Shown: in pieces, positions 1 to 5,564 of the stretch | Numbering within the stretch: the stretch's first letter is position 1 | Layout: each line of letters starts with the position of its first letter | Assembly: GCA_030642225.1 (NCBI GenBank) | Contig: DAOWOC010000091.1 | Span: forward strand, 1-5,564 | DNA: 5,564 bases | Reading direction: 5' to 3' | Source: Deltaproteobacteria bacterium | GTDB lineage: Bacteria > Desulfobacterota > DAOWOC01 | Translations under genes and position numbers: made by a program | Notes under the pieces: model-generated | Database searches by the model: none | What the model was told of the DNA's origin: nothing | Seen by the model: only the letters and a program-made list of their open reading frames with translations

Positions 1-13
1 TATTTAAAGAAAA

Positions 14-88
<75 letters not shown>

Positions 89-96
89 AAATTAAA

Positions 97-171
97 GGCG
101 GCATAGCCAAGTGGTAAGGCGACGGTCTGCAAAATCGTTATTCTCCGGTTCAAATCCGGATGCCGCCTCCA
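97..171 (+). tRNA. tRNA-Cys (anticodon GCA)
   Basis: A complete cloverleaf. The acceptor stem is GGCGGCA (97-103) with TGCCGCC (161-167), and the D stem GCC (106-108) with GGC (118-120). The anticodon stem is ACGGT (122-126) with ATCGT (134-138), including one G-T pair, around loop CTGCAAA with anticodon GCA at 129-131. The T stem is TCCGG/CCGGA around TTCAAAT (144-160). Discriminator T168, the base expected for cysteine tRNAs, is followed by encoded CCA (169-171). A Gly-Cys tandem is a common bacterial tRNA arrangement. The intrinsic terminator at 202-233 probably ends this transcript. Confidence 0.97.
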
Positions 172-201
172 TCAAAAATATCCTCAAGCATTAACAATAT
201 C

Positions 202-233
202 CCCAAAAAAGAAATCCTTATTTTGGGTTTTTT
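202..233 (+). terminator. Rho-independent terminator of the tRNA transcript
   Basis: CCCAAAA (202-208) pairs with TTTTGGG (221-227). The loop can extend by AAG/CTT (209-211 with 217-219, one bulged A). Six T residues (228-233) follow directly. It sits 30 bp after tRNA-Cys on the same strand. Seen directly in the sequence; the role is inferred from form and position. Confidence 0.75.
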
Positions 234-251
234 AATATAAGTAAGTCTATT

Positions 252-266
252 GAGTCACTATGACTC
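252..266. repeat. Perfect small inverted repeat (hairpin)
   Basis: GAGTCA (252-257) and TGACTC (261-266) form a perfect 6-bp stem with a 3-base loop. On the + strand a T-run follows only after TGTCC (272-276), so at best it is a weak back-up terminator for the tRNA transcript. On the - strand, downstream of the lpxR-like gene, no T-tract follows. It could instead be a protein-binding palindrome or chance. Confidence 0.3.
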
Positions 267-348
267 TGTCCTTTTTGATTACGGTTAACCTGAAAAATTA
301 CCAAATCAGTTTTTGATAGTTGTGAAAAAATAATTTTAATCCCTATGA

Positions 349-1482
349 CTAATATTGGAAGGAGATGCTGATAGATCCGAATATCTGGGGTTTTTTTTGG
401 CATTCAAATAATTTTGTCTGATATAAATACGATAAAACTGTTTTGACACACCCGGTGATCAATCCAATACCTCCGTAAACACTACCGACGATCGGCTTTT
501 TTTCAACACTATGACTATCTCTGAATGTATTTCCGTCAAGAAATATATTTCGCAAAACAACTTTGCTGTTAACAGAAAAAAACAGATGAAGGCCGAACCA
601 CTTTTTATGAAAATTTGTTTCTTTAAATTCAGCATTAAAACAGGTTGCCGACTGGATGGGGAAATTGCCAGAATCATTAGGGATGTTCCATCCATACCTG
701 GTCAATAAACCGATTTTATAAAATGTTATCGCATTACCAAGATTACCAGCGGTATTAAAAATCATATCACCACCGAATCCTGAATTAATACCTGAGGAAA
801 CCAGTTTGATTTTGTAGCCATAAACCAGACCGATCACAGGTTCGTCTTTGAGCTGATTATCCCACCCGTTCGGTTCTTTGTGATTTAATATCTTATGTAC
901 AACAATCTGTGTTTTATCAGCATAGGAAGCGGGGCCTACGATGCCAACACAAAGGCCTAATGTATGCATATGATGATTGGTCTTTTTATGAAAACCAAAC
1001 TGAGCGTATGTTATTCCGGCATATGGTCGGTCATTCTTGATCAGCTCAGTTGTAGTAATATTCTCGGGCGTAAAAATATTTTGCCCCATAGAAAACGTCA
1101 GCACCTTTTCGGATTCAGCCGATTTATAAAAATTTATAAATTTAATAACCGGATACAACCATTCATGGGTCCAGATATCCTCCGGTAATTCTGATAAACC
1201 ATATCGGCACCAAGTCAGCTTTAACCCATTTGTATACTGTTCGTCTTTATGGGCGAAAACATCATTTTCAAAATATATGGTAAATGTCTGATGCTTTGTA
1301 GGGCAGCTGGATTCTTCTGCATATCCATACAATGGGATAAACTCAATCAAGCAAAAGAACAAAATTCCATTAAGAATATAGATACCCACTCTATACATTA
1401 CAATTATTGAAAAACCAATATTAAAGCAATCCAATATACACAGCTTCCTATATAAAAGATGTGCAACAATAAGAGCAAACAT
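349..1482 (-). CDS. LpxR-family outer-membrane lipid A deacylase (DUF2219)
   Basis: The predicted protein (377 aa from this start) carries the landmarks of the LpxR family, calcium-dependent outer-membrane beta-barrel enzymes that remove the 3'-acyloxyacyl chain of lipid A. Seen: END (72-74) followed by YTNG (83-86), DRPYAG (151-156), VGP with Q192 and H196 four residues apart, W207-Q210-EP (214-215), GNLGNA (247-252), LDGNTF (315-320), and a C-terminal beta strand ending in Tyr. In Salmonella LpxR the corresponding Asn-Asp pair near the N-terminus and the Gln/His pair lie in the active site, so activity is plausible. The start is uncertain. ATG 1482 is chosen because it alone has a clear Shine-Dalgarno (GGAG, 8 nt upstream). 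It leaves a long hydrophobic leader before an apparent cleavage point at YGYA/EES. ATG 1398 would give a compact signal peptide and family-like length (349 aa) but lacks an SD; ATG 1536 also lacks one. Substrate specificity is inferred from family only. Confidence 0.88.
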   Translation of the reverse strand: MFALIVAHLLYRKLCILDCFNIGFSIIVMYRVGIYILNGILFFCLIEFIPLYGYAEESSCPTKHQTFTIYFENDVFAHKDEQYTNGLKLTWCRYGLSELPEDIWTHEWLYPVIKFINFYKSAESEKVLTFSMGQNIFTPENITTTELIKNDRPYAGITYAQFGFHKKTNHHMHTLGLCVGIVGPASYADKTQIVVHKILNHKEPNGWDNQLKDEPVIGLVYGYKIKLVSSGINSGFGGDMIFNTAGNLGNAITFYKIGLLTRYGWNIPNDSGNFPIQSATCFNAEFKETNFHKKWFGLHLFFSVNSKVVLRNIFLDGNTFRDSHSVEKKPIVGSVYGGIGLITGCVKTVLSYLYQTKLFECQKKPQIFGSISISFQY

Positions 1483-1490
1483 CCGATAAT

Positions 1491-1494
1491 CTCC
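1491..1494 (-). promoter_or_regulatory. Shine-Dalgarno of the lpxR-like gene (start-deciding)
   Basis: The - strand reads GGAG, then 8 nt, then ATG at 1482. The alternative ATGs at 1536, 1527 and 1398 have no comparable motif. A further in-frame TTG (1432-1434) follows an AGGAAG at about 9 nt, so it is a rival start. Confidence 0.5.
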
Positions 1495-1562
1495 GATATT
1501 AGTCCTAATTTGAAGCAAATTCGACATTAATAGCATATTTATTTATGTACAAAATTTCAGGA

Positions 1563-1592
1563 ATTATAGCACAGCATCATACTACTTGCTAA
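1563..1592 (-). promoter_or_regulatory. Sigma-70-like promoter for the lpxR-like gene
   Basis: On the - strand a perfect -10 TATAAT (1563-1568) lies 18 bp from TTAGCA (1587-1592), which matches 4 of 6 bases of the -35 consensus. Transcription would begin near 1556, giving a leader of about 74 nt to ATG 1482. This supports independent transcription of the gene rather than read-through from the PK_C-like gene upstream. Confidence 0.55.
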
Positions 1593-1643
1593 CCACAAGA
1601 GATCTTTTTACAGGTATTCACTGCCAACTCATTGATATCATAT

Positions 1644-1677
1644 AAAAAAATTTACAAGCATAAAATTGGGTTGCAAA
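1644..1677 (-). terminator. Weak intrinsic terminator after the PK_C-like gene
   Basis: On the - strand TTTGCAA (1671-1677) pairs with TTGTAAA (1651-1657), with one G-T pair and a 13-nt loop, followed at once by seven T residues (1644-1650). It starts 4 bp after the stop codon of the PK_C-like gene. The stem is AT-rich, so termination may be partial. The separate promoter just downstream fits a transcript boundary here. Confidence 0.5.
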
Positions 1678-1681
1678 TTTA

Positions 1682-2227
1682 TTAACATATTGGTTTGCAG
1701 ATAATTTCCTTTATAAACATATTAAAAAAATCAGATTGATTCGCAGGTTTTAATACCAGTGCAGTATCAGCACCCCTGCCAGTACCGCCTATGGCTATGA
1801 TGTCTTTCCCGGTCAATGCACCGGCATCTGCTGCCATTATTGTGATTTCAGCCGCAACCTTTGTCCCCTGGCCGAATAATCTTAATGTCTGGGCAATAAG
1901 CAGCACAGGCGCAATACCTGAAAATTTAGTTACAACTGATCTTTCAACGCCTGAAAGGGCATGGGTCGCTGAAATAATCTTTACGTCCTTTGACTCAAGG
2001 TCTTTTTTTATATCTTCCTTCATTACAGACTTAAAGGGTTCTTTCCACCCGCAATGGTAAGTTACCGCAGTTATTCTGAAATTTTTAAAAATATCAACTG
2101 CCTTATAGGCTGTATCGCCCTTGGTGGATGCTATAACCACCTCGTCAATTCCAAGTTCCATCCCGCGTTCATAAGCTGCTTGAAGAGTTTGTTCAGTGTT
2201 TGCAGGGCCTGGGGTATTAAAATACAT
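1682..2227 (-). CDS. Stand-alone pyruvate-kinase C-terminal (alpha/beta) domain protein
   Basis: A 181-aa protein resembling the PK_C fold (COG1751-type), which is the C-terminal allosteric domain of pyruvate kinase found here without the catalytic barrel. Seen: an early IASTKGDTA segment (32-40) typical of a phosphate-binding loop, YHCGWKEP (57-64), the ATHALSG segment (87-93), GTKVAAEITIMAADAG (121-136), and a glycine-rich GGTGRGADTALVL (147-159). Stand-alone members of this family have no settled function; a nucleotide or sugar-phosphate ligand is only inference. The start at ATG 2227 is chosen over an in-frame upstream ATG (2290) because a strong AAGGAG lies 7 nt before it and the family-like sequence begins there. 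No signal peptide or membrane segment is seen. It is divergent from the ArsR remnant (115 bp between starts) and probably monocistronic. Confidence 0.85.
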   Translation of the reverse strand: MYFNTPGPANTEQTLQAAYERGMELGIDEVVIASTKGDTAYKAVDIFKNFRITAVTYHCGWKEPFKSVMKEDIKKDLESKDVKIISATHALSGVERSVVTKFSGIAPVLLIAQTLRLFGQGTKVAAEITIMAADAGALTGKDIIAIGGTGRGADTALVLKPANQSDFFNMFIKEIICKPIC

Positions 2228-2234
2228 ATTCTTT

Positions 2235-2240
2235 CTCCTT
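2235..2240 (-). promoter_or_regulatory. Strong Shine-Dalgarno of the PK_C-like gene
   Basis: The - strand reads AAGGAG, 7 nt, ATG (2225-2227). This sets the start and excludes the in-frame extension to 2290, which would add 21 residues unlike the family. Confidence 0.85.
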
Positions 2241-2265
2241 ATTTTAGATGGTTTAATATGCTCAG

Positions 2266-2280
2266 ATAATTTTTGATTAT
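2266..2280. promoter_or_regulatory. Candidate operator palindrome between divergent genes
   Basis: ATAAT (2266-2270), a 5-base spacer, and ATTAT (2276-2280) form a perfect short inverted repeat in the 115-bp divergent region. A second, wide pair, CAATAT (2282-2287) and ATATTG (2316-2321), lies beside it. AT-rich interrupted palindromes are the usual form of ArsR-family operators, but the region is AT-rich enough for chance repeats. No clean -35/-10 pair was found here for either gene. Confidence 0.2.
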
Positions 2281-2342
2281 GCAATATCATTAAAAATCAT
2301 TCCAGTATTAAAAAAATATTGTAATTATAAAAGAAGTGTATA

Positions 2343-2628
2343 ATGAATAATATAAAACGAGAACTCGCAGCCAGGATTTTACATGCCCTTGCTCATCCCG
2401 TGAGATTGGGGGTTATGCAGGAATTGATTATGGGGGATAAGACAGTAACTGAGCTTTATAAGGCGCTTGGTTGCAGCCAGTCCATGATGTGTCTCTCAGT
2501 AGATAAATATCCTGTATCAGTATGGCCTTGTGGAGACGTATAAAAAAGGTATTATGAAATATTGTAAACTGGCTAACCCTGAATTTCTTAAATTATTTTC
2601 ATGTATAGATAAACACATAGATCATTGA
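2343..2628 (+). pseudogene. Broken ArsR-family winged-helix transcriptional regulator
   Basis: The first frame (2343-2489) gives a good ArsR N-terminus: LAARILHALAHPVRLGVM, then TVTELYKALGCSQSMM, the start of the helix-turn-helix. Reading then leaves the family and stops at 2543. The family sequence resumes in the +1 frame: SQ (2494-2499), an amber TAG (2500-2502), then INILYQYGLVETYKKG and KYCKLANPEFLKLF, ending at TGA 2626-2628. Together the parts make a normal small ArsR protein of about 95 residues. The break is therefore a frameshift (consistent with an extra TGTC at 2490-2493) plus a nonsense codon replacing a likely Gln. The recognition helix and wing are lost from the translated product. 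The SD is weak (AGAAG about 6 nt upstream). Family members repress metal, sulfide or redox genes in response to ligands; the former target is probably the divergent PK_C gene or the downstream nitroreductase. Confidence 0.8.
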
Positions 2629-2709
2629 TAAAATTTTTCTATATGGATGCGATAATGCCCTTAGTGACAGTATAAAAGAAATTTTTAACCATGGTGCATT
2701 AAATCTTGC

Positions 2710-2719
2710 TATTGCAATA
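2710..2719. repeat. 10-bp perfect palindrome TATTGCAATA
   Basis: A perfect palindrome without spacer, about 94 bp upstream of the nitroreductase start. It could be a regulator-binding site; by itself it is weak evidence. Confidence 0.2.
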
Positions 2720-2800
2720 GGATATAGGAACCAGATGTTTAAAGTAAAAAATAACGGGGGTCTTTATACAGCATCATTCTGTTGGCTGTTTTTTTATATA

Positions 2801-2807
2801 AGGGGGG
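2801..2807 (+). promoter_or_regulatory. Shine-Dalgarno of the nitroreductase gene (start-deciding)
   Basis: AGGGGGG lies 5 nt before ATG 2813. The in-frame ATG 2735 has no such motif and would add 26 residues unlike the family. Confidence 0.7.
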
Positions 2808-2812
2808 CTTTA

Positions 2813-3484
2813 ATGAAAATAATAGAGGCAATGAACACAAGAATCAGTGTCAGGGCATATAAACCCGAACCTGTATCAAGAGAGATGATTAAGCAGGTAT
2901 TGCAGGATGCCGTATCTGCCCCTTCAGCCATGAATACACAGCCATGGGAATTTTTGGTGATTACAGGGGAAACGCTTGATAAAATAAGAAAAGCCAATGT
3001 CGATAGCCTGAGATCAGGAGTACCTATAAAACCTGATCACCTTGTTGTTGGATGGACGAATGACAGCGTCTACAGAAGACGGCAAATAGAGCTTGCAAAG
3101 GATATATTCAAACTCATGGATATTAAGAGGGAGGATAAGGAAAAACGGGCTGCCTGGTCAGAGAGGGGATTTCGTTTTTTTGATGCTCCTGCAGCCATTA
3201 TTATTCTGACCGAACGTTCCCTTGGAGATGCTCCACTTATGGATATTGGTGCAGTTATGCAAAACATTTGCCTTGCAGCGCTTTCTCATGGGCTTGGAAC
3301 ATGTATTGAAGATCAGGGTTCCATGTATCCTGATATCTTACGAAAATTTACAGGGATACCTGATGAAAAACGGGTAATGATTTCCCTGGCAATTGGATAT
3401 CCTGATTGGGATTTTCCTGTTAATAAGCTCAAAAGCGCACGTGAATCAGTGGATAATATTACAACCTGGTCTGGTTTTGATTAA
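2813..3484 (+). CDS. Nitroreductase-family flavoprotein
   Basis: A 223-aa cytoplasmic protein of the FMN-dependent nitroreductase superfamily, homodimers that use NAD(P)H to reduce nitro compounds, quinones or other substrates. Seen: the N-terminal FMN-phosphate-binding segment with TRISVRAY (9-16), APSAMNTQPWEF (36-47) typical of the FMN pocket, a central variable helical region (about 80-118), AAIIILTE (127-134), the DIGAVMQNICLAALSHGLGT helix and glycine loop (144-163), and the AIGYPD segment (193-198) before the C-terminal arm that wraps the partner subunit. Length is normal and no lesion is seen. No membrane segment or extra ferredoxin domain is present, so the electron donor is probably NAD(P)H or a cellular flavin or ferredoxin. 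The physiological substrate cannot be read from the sequence. It follows the broken ArsR gene, so it may now be unregulated by it, and it converges on kdsD with an 18-bp gap. Confidence 0.92.
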   Translation: MKIIEAMNTRISVRAYKPEPVSREMIKQVLQDAVSAPSAMNTQPWEFLVITGETLDKIRKANVDSLRSGVPIKPDHLVVGWTNDSVYRRRQIELAKDIFKLMDIKREDKEKRAAWSERGFRFFDAPAAIIILTERSLGDAPLMDIGAVMQNICLAALSHGLGTCIEDQGSMYPDILRKFTGIPDEKRVMISLAIGYPDWDFPVNKLKSARESVDNITTWSGFD

Positions 3485-3502
3485 ATTAAAGATTCCACAA
3501 GA

Positions 3503-4474
3503 TTAAGTTGTCGTAAAACTAAAGGCGCCTTTTCCAAGGATTTCATGGAGATGAATAACACCGACAAGCCTGCTTTCATCATCAACCACAGCAAGGCATG
3601 TTATCAGGTATCGCTCCATAATATCAATGGCCTGGGATGCAAGGGTATCATGGGTTACTGATTTAGGTCTTACTGTCATAATATCCTGGGCTGTTTTTTC
3701 CAGGATACTTCCATTTTTATATAAATGGCGTCTGATATCACCATCTGTAATTATGCCAAGGAGTTTTTTCTTGTATCCAAGCACACATGTCATCCCGAGT
3801 TTATGACGGTTTATTTCTTCTAAAATATCTTTCATCAAGGTTTGCGGGGAAACAGAAGGTACGTGGCTGCCCACAAGCATAACCTGAGAGACCTCAACAT
3901 TCAGGCGCTGTCCCAGGGTGCCTCCAGGGTGAAAACGTTTAAAATCCTTTTGGCTGAAGTTACGTTTTTCAATCAAACAGACTGCAAGGGCATCGCCCAT
4001 GGCAAGCGTTGCTGTTGTGGATGTTGTTGGCGCAAGGCCAAGTGGACATGCCTCTTTTTTAACCCCAACATTTATTACAATATCAGATGCCCTGGCAAGC
4101 GATGATGAAATATTGCCTGTAAAGGCAATAATTTTTATTCCGATTTTTTTGAAACTCGGCAGAATAAAATTAAGCTCATTTGTTTCACCGCTGTTTGATA
4201 TTGCAAGAGCTATATCATCCTGGCCAACCATGCCGAGGTCGCCGTGTATTGCTTCAGCAGGGTGAAGGAAAAAAGAAGGTGTGCCTGTGGAAGATAATGT
4301 GGCGACAATTTTTCGACCCACAAGGCCGGATTTACCCATACCTGTTACAACAAGGCGGCCATTACATGCGAAAATCGCCTCTACCATTTCCAAAAATGAG
4401 TTATCAAGTTTTGGAATCAGTTCCAGAATTCCATTTGCCTCTAATCTCAGGACTGTTTTTGCTTTTTCTAACAC
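3503..4474 (-). CDS. kdsD: Arabinose-5-phosphate isomerase (KdsD/KpsF family)
   Basis: A 323-aa cytoplasmic enzyme that interconverts ribulose-5-phosphate and arabinose-5-phosphate, the entry step of Kdo synthesis for LPS inner core. Domain order: SIS sugar-isomerase domain (about 30-165), then two CBS domains (about 197-256 and 262-315). Seen: VTGMGKSG (43-50), TLSSTGTPSFFLHPAEAIHGDLGM (59-82), SNSGETNE (93-100), and FHPGGTLGQRL (181-191). Four residues reported as catalytic in E. coli KdsD (K59, E111, E152, H193) correspond to K48, E100, E141 and H182 at a constant offset of 11, so it should be active. The start codon is GTG with only a weak AAGAG about 7 nt upstream. The N-terminal family sequence begins there, and no better start is seen. 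It lies 30 bp downstream of purF on the same strand, suggesting co-transcription. KpsF/GutQ-type paralogues are the alternative names. Confidence 0.93.
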   Translation of the reverse strand: MLEKAKTVLRLEANGILELIPKLDNSFLEMVEAIFACNGRLVVTGMGKSGLVGRKIVATLSSTGTPSFFLHPAEAIHGDLGMVGQDDIALAISNSGETNELNFILPSFKKIGIKIIAFTGNISSSLARASDIVINVGVKKEACPLGLAPTTSTTATLAMGDALAVCLIEKRNFSQKDFKRFHPGGTLGQRLNVEVSQVMLVGSHVPSVSPQTLMKDILEEINRHKLGMTCVLGYKKKLLGIITDGDIRRHLYKNGSILEKTAQDIMTVRPKSVTHDTLASQAIDIMERYLITCLAVVDDESRLVGVIHLHEILGKGAFSFTTT

Positions 4475-4504
4475 TTTTCTGCTCTTAATTTACAGCTTTA
4501 TTTT

Positions 4505-5564
4505 TTAGCATTCCATTATTAGTTTAGCCAGGTTCTTATCAAATGGAACAGGATATTCCCCATTAAAACATGCCATGCAATATCCGTTTTTATCATTTGG
4601 GGAGGCATCCCTCAGGCCATCTATCGACAGATAGTTAAGTGTATCCAGCCCGATAAAACGCCTTATCTCTTCTACTGAATGACGGGCTGCTATTAATTCA
4701 CCGCGTGTAGAAAAATCAATCCCATAAGGACATGGATATATATGCGGGGGACAACTTACCCCCATATGTATCTCTTTTGCCCCAAGTTCTTTTAAATTTT
4801 TAATTCGTGTGCGACATGTTGTACCACGGATGATTGAATCTTCTATAATAATAATTTTTTTACCCTTTATAAGGTCTTTTACAGGATTTAATTTAATTTT
4901 TGCAGAAAAATCACGCATACTTTGCGAAGGTTGAATAAATGTGCGGCCCACATAATGATTTCTTATCATGGCAAATTCAAGGGGTATGCCTGATTCATGG
5001 GCAAAACCTATGGCAGCGTAATTGCCGGAATCCGGAAAAGGCATGACAAAATCCGCATCAATGCCGGCCATCTCCCTTGCAAGTCTTCTGCCCAACTCTT
5101 TTCTGATAAGATAGACATTATGGTTGAAGATATCAGAATCCGGGCGTGCAAAATAGATGAATTCAAATATGCACGATGAGCATTTTACAGGCGTATGAGG
5201 TTTTAATGAAGTAATGACGTTTTTATTTATAATAATAAGTTCACCGGGCTCAATATCGCTTATATATTCTGCATCCACAAGATCAAGGGCACATGTCTCA
5301 GATGCCAGTACATACCCTCTGTCCAGTTTTCCAAGACATAATGGACGGAAACCATTAGGATCCCTTGCCCCTACAATAGCATCTTCGGTGAGCAGTACAA
5401 GTGAATATGCCCCTTGAAGTTCTTTAAGTGATGCGCAAAGTGCCTGCTCAAATCCAAGGCCGAAATTCTGAGCCATAAGATGAGCCACTACCTCTGTATC
5501 CATGGTTGACTGGAACAATGATCCCTTTAATTCAAGTTTTTGACGAATCTTATGAGCATTTACA
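4505..5564 (-). CDS. purF: Amidophosphoribosyltransferase, Fe-S type (5' end beyond window)
   Basis: The first committed enzyme of purine synthesis, transferring ammonia from glutamine to PRPP to give phosphoribosylamine. The visible 353 codons lack the N-terminal part, probably 110-130 residues including the catalytic Cys of the glutaminase domain; the frame is open to the window edge, so the TTG at 5518 is not the true start. Seen (numbered from the first visible codon): GSLFQSTMDTEV (14-25) of the glutaminase domain, YFARPDS (137-143), the RTFIQPSQ flexible loop (207-214), the PRPP signature IIIIEDSIIRGTT (237-249), and PCPYGIDF (277-284). Cysteines 131, 278, 329 and 332 match the four Fe-S ligands of the Bacillus subtilis-type enzyme, so an oxygen-sensitive 4Fe-4S cluster is likely. 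The C-terminus is intact. kdsD follows 30 bp downstream, a probable operon. Confidence 0.95.
   Translation of the reverse strand, partial: VNAHKIRQKLELKGSLFQSTMDTEVVAHLMAQNFGLGFEQALCASLKELQGAYSLVLLTEDAIVGARDPNGFRPLCLGKLDRGYVLASETCALDLVDAEYISDIEPGELIIINKNVITSLKPHTPVKCSSCIFEFIYFARPDSDIFNHNVYLIRKELGRRLAREMAGIDADFVMPFPDSGNYAAIGFAHESGIPLEFAMIRNHYVGRTFIQPSQSMRDFSAKIKLNPVKDLIKGKKIIIIEDSIIRGTTCRTRIKNLKELGAKEIHMGVSCPPHIYPCPYGIDFSTRGELIAARHSVEEIRRFIGLDTLNYLSIDGLRDASPNDKNGYCMACFNGEYPVPFDKNLAKLIMEC

Larger units (their letters stand above)
2621..2812 (+). other. Open, non-assigned frame upstream of and in phase with the nitroreductase
   Basis: After the TAG at 2618-2620 this frame stays open through the nitroreductase start at 2813. 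It encodes a protein-like stretch (for example LYGCDNALSDSIKEIFNHGA, about 2639-2698) followed by less protein-like, hydrophobic residues. There is an ATG at 2735 but no SD before it, whereas 2813 has one. It may be a decayed gene fragment lying between the ArsR remnant and the nitroreductase, or chance. I do not recognise a family. Confidence 0.3.

Noticed and set aside
149..171. tRNA-Cys 3' end as a phage or island attachment site
   Set aside because: I found no second copy of this sequence in the window and no integrase gene.
1791..2269. Plus-strand open frames opposite the PK_C gene
   Set aside because: They lie antisense to a well-supported conserved gene, lack SDs and show no recognisable protein features; the same holds for the frames opposite kdsD, purF and lpxR.
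2228..2290. Upstream in-frame ATG (2290) for the PK_C-like protein
   Set aside because: It has no SD and its extra 21 residues do not resemble the family; ATG 2227 has a strong AAGGAG at ideal spacing.
2339..2344. TATAAT as a -10 box
   Set aside because: It overlaps the arsR start codon, so it could not drive that gene, and no suitable -35 was found.
2500..2502. TAG as a pyrrolysine codon
   Set aside because: The reading frame is already broken just upstream, the position is a probable Gln in the family, and nothing in the window points to pyrrolysine use.
2490..2510. Programmed frameshifting in the ArsR gene
   Set aside because: There is no slippery heptamer, and the resumed frame has a stop just where the family sequence restarts, so a shift would also have to skip the TAG.
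3521..3532. AAAGGCGCCTTT palindrome as a terminator for the nitroreductase
   Set aside because: It lies inside the kdsD coding region, allows only a 4-bp stem with a loop, and the following T-run is short.

Overview
The window looks like a moderately AT-rich chromosomal segment of a Gram-negative, probably anaerobic bacterium. An LpxR-type outer-membrane lipid A deacylase and a KdsD arabinose-5-phosphate isomerase (Kdo/LPS synthesis) imply an outer membrane with lipopolysaccharide. PurF is of the Fe-S-cluster type. The stand-alone pyruvate-kinase C-terminal-like protein, ArsR remnant and small nitroreductase are a mix common in Desulfobacterota (sulfate-reducer relatives). That assignment is inference from gene content, not a database result.

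Layout: positions 14-171 hold two tandem + strand tRNA genes, Gly(GCC) and Cys(GCA), both with encoded CCA, followed by an intrinsic terminator (202-233). Bases 172-348 hold that terminator, a small perfect hairpin and nothing else recognisable. On the - strand follow an LpxR-family gene (349-1482) with its own consensus-like promoter (about 1563-1592), and a 181-aa PK_C-domain protein (1682-2227) that ends in a weak terminator (1644-1677).

Divergent from that gene on the + strand is a broken ArsR-family regulator (2343-2628) with a frameshift and an in-frame amber codon. Next come a non-genic stretch that stays open in the nitroreductase frame (2621-2812) and an intact nitroreductase-family flavoprotein (2813-3484). 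Convergent to it, 18 bp away, is a - strand pair: purF (5' end beyond the window, 4505-5564) followed 30 bp downstream by kdsD (3503-4474).

Functionally, purF makes the first committed purine intermediate. KdsD starts Kdo synthesis, and LpxR would edit finished lipid A in the outer membrane, so KdsD and LpxR both touch LPS but are not in one operon. The ArsR remnant probably once controlled the nitroreductase or the divergent PK_C gene.

No mobile element, CRISPR array or clearly novel multi-gene system is visible. The best second looks are the regulator lesion, the open frame upstream of the nitroreductase, the unusual N-terminus of the LpxR homologue, and the unassigned stand-alone PK_C gene.
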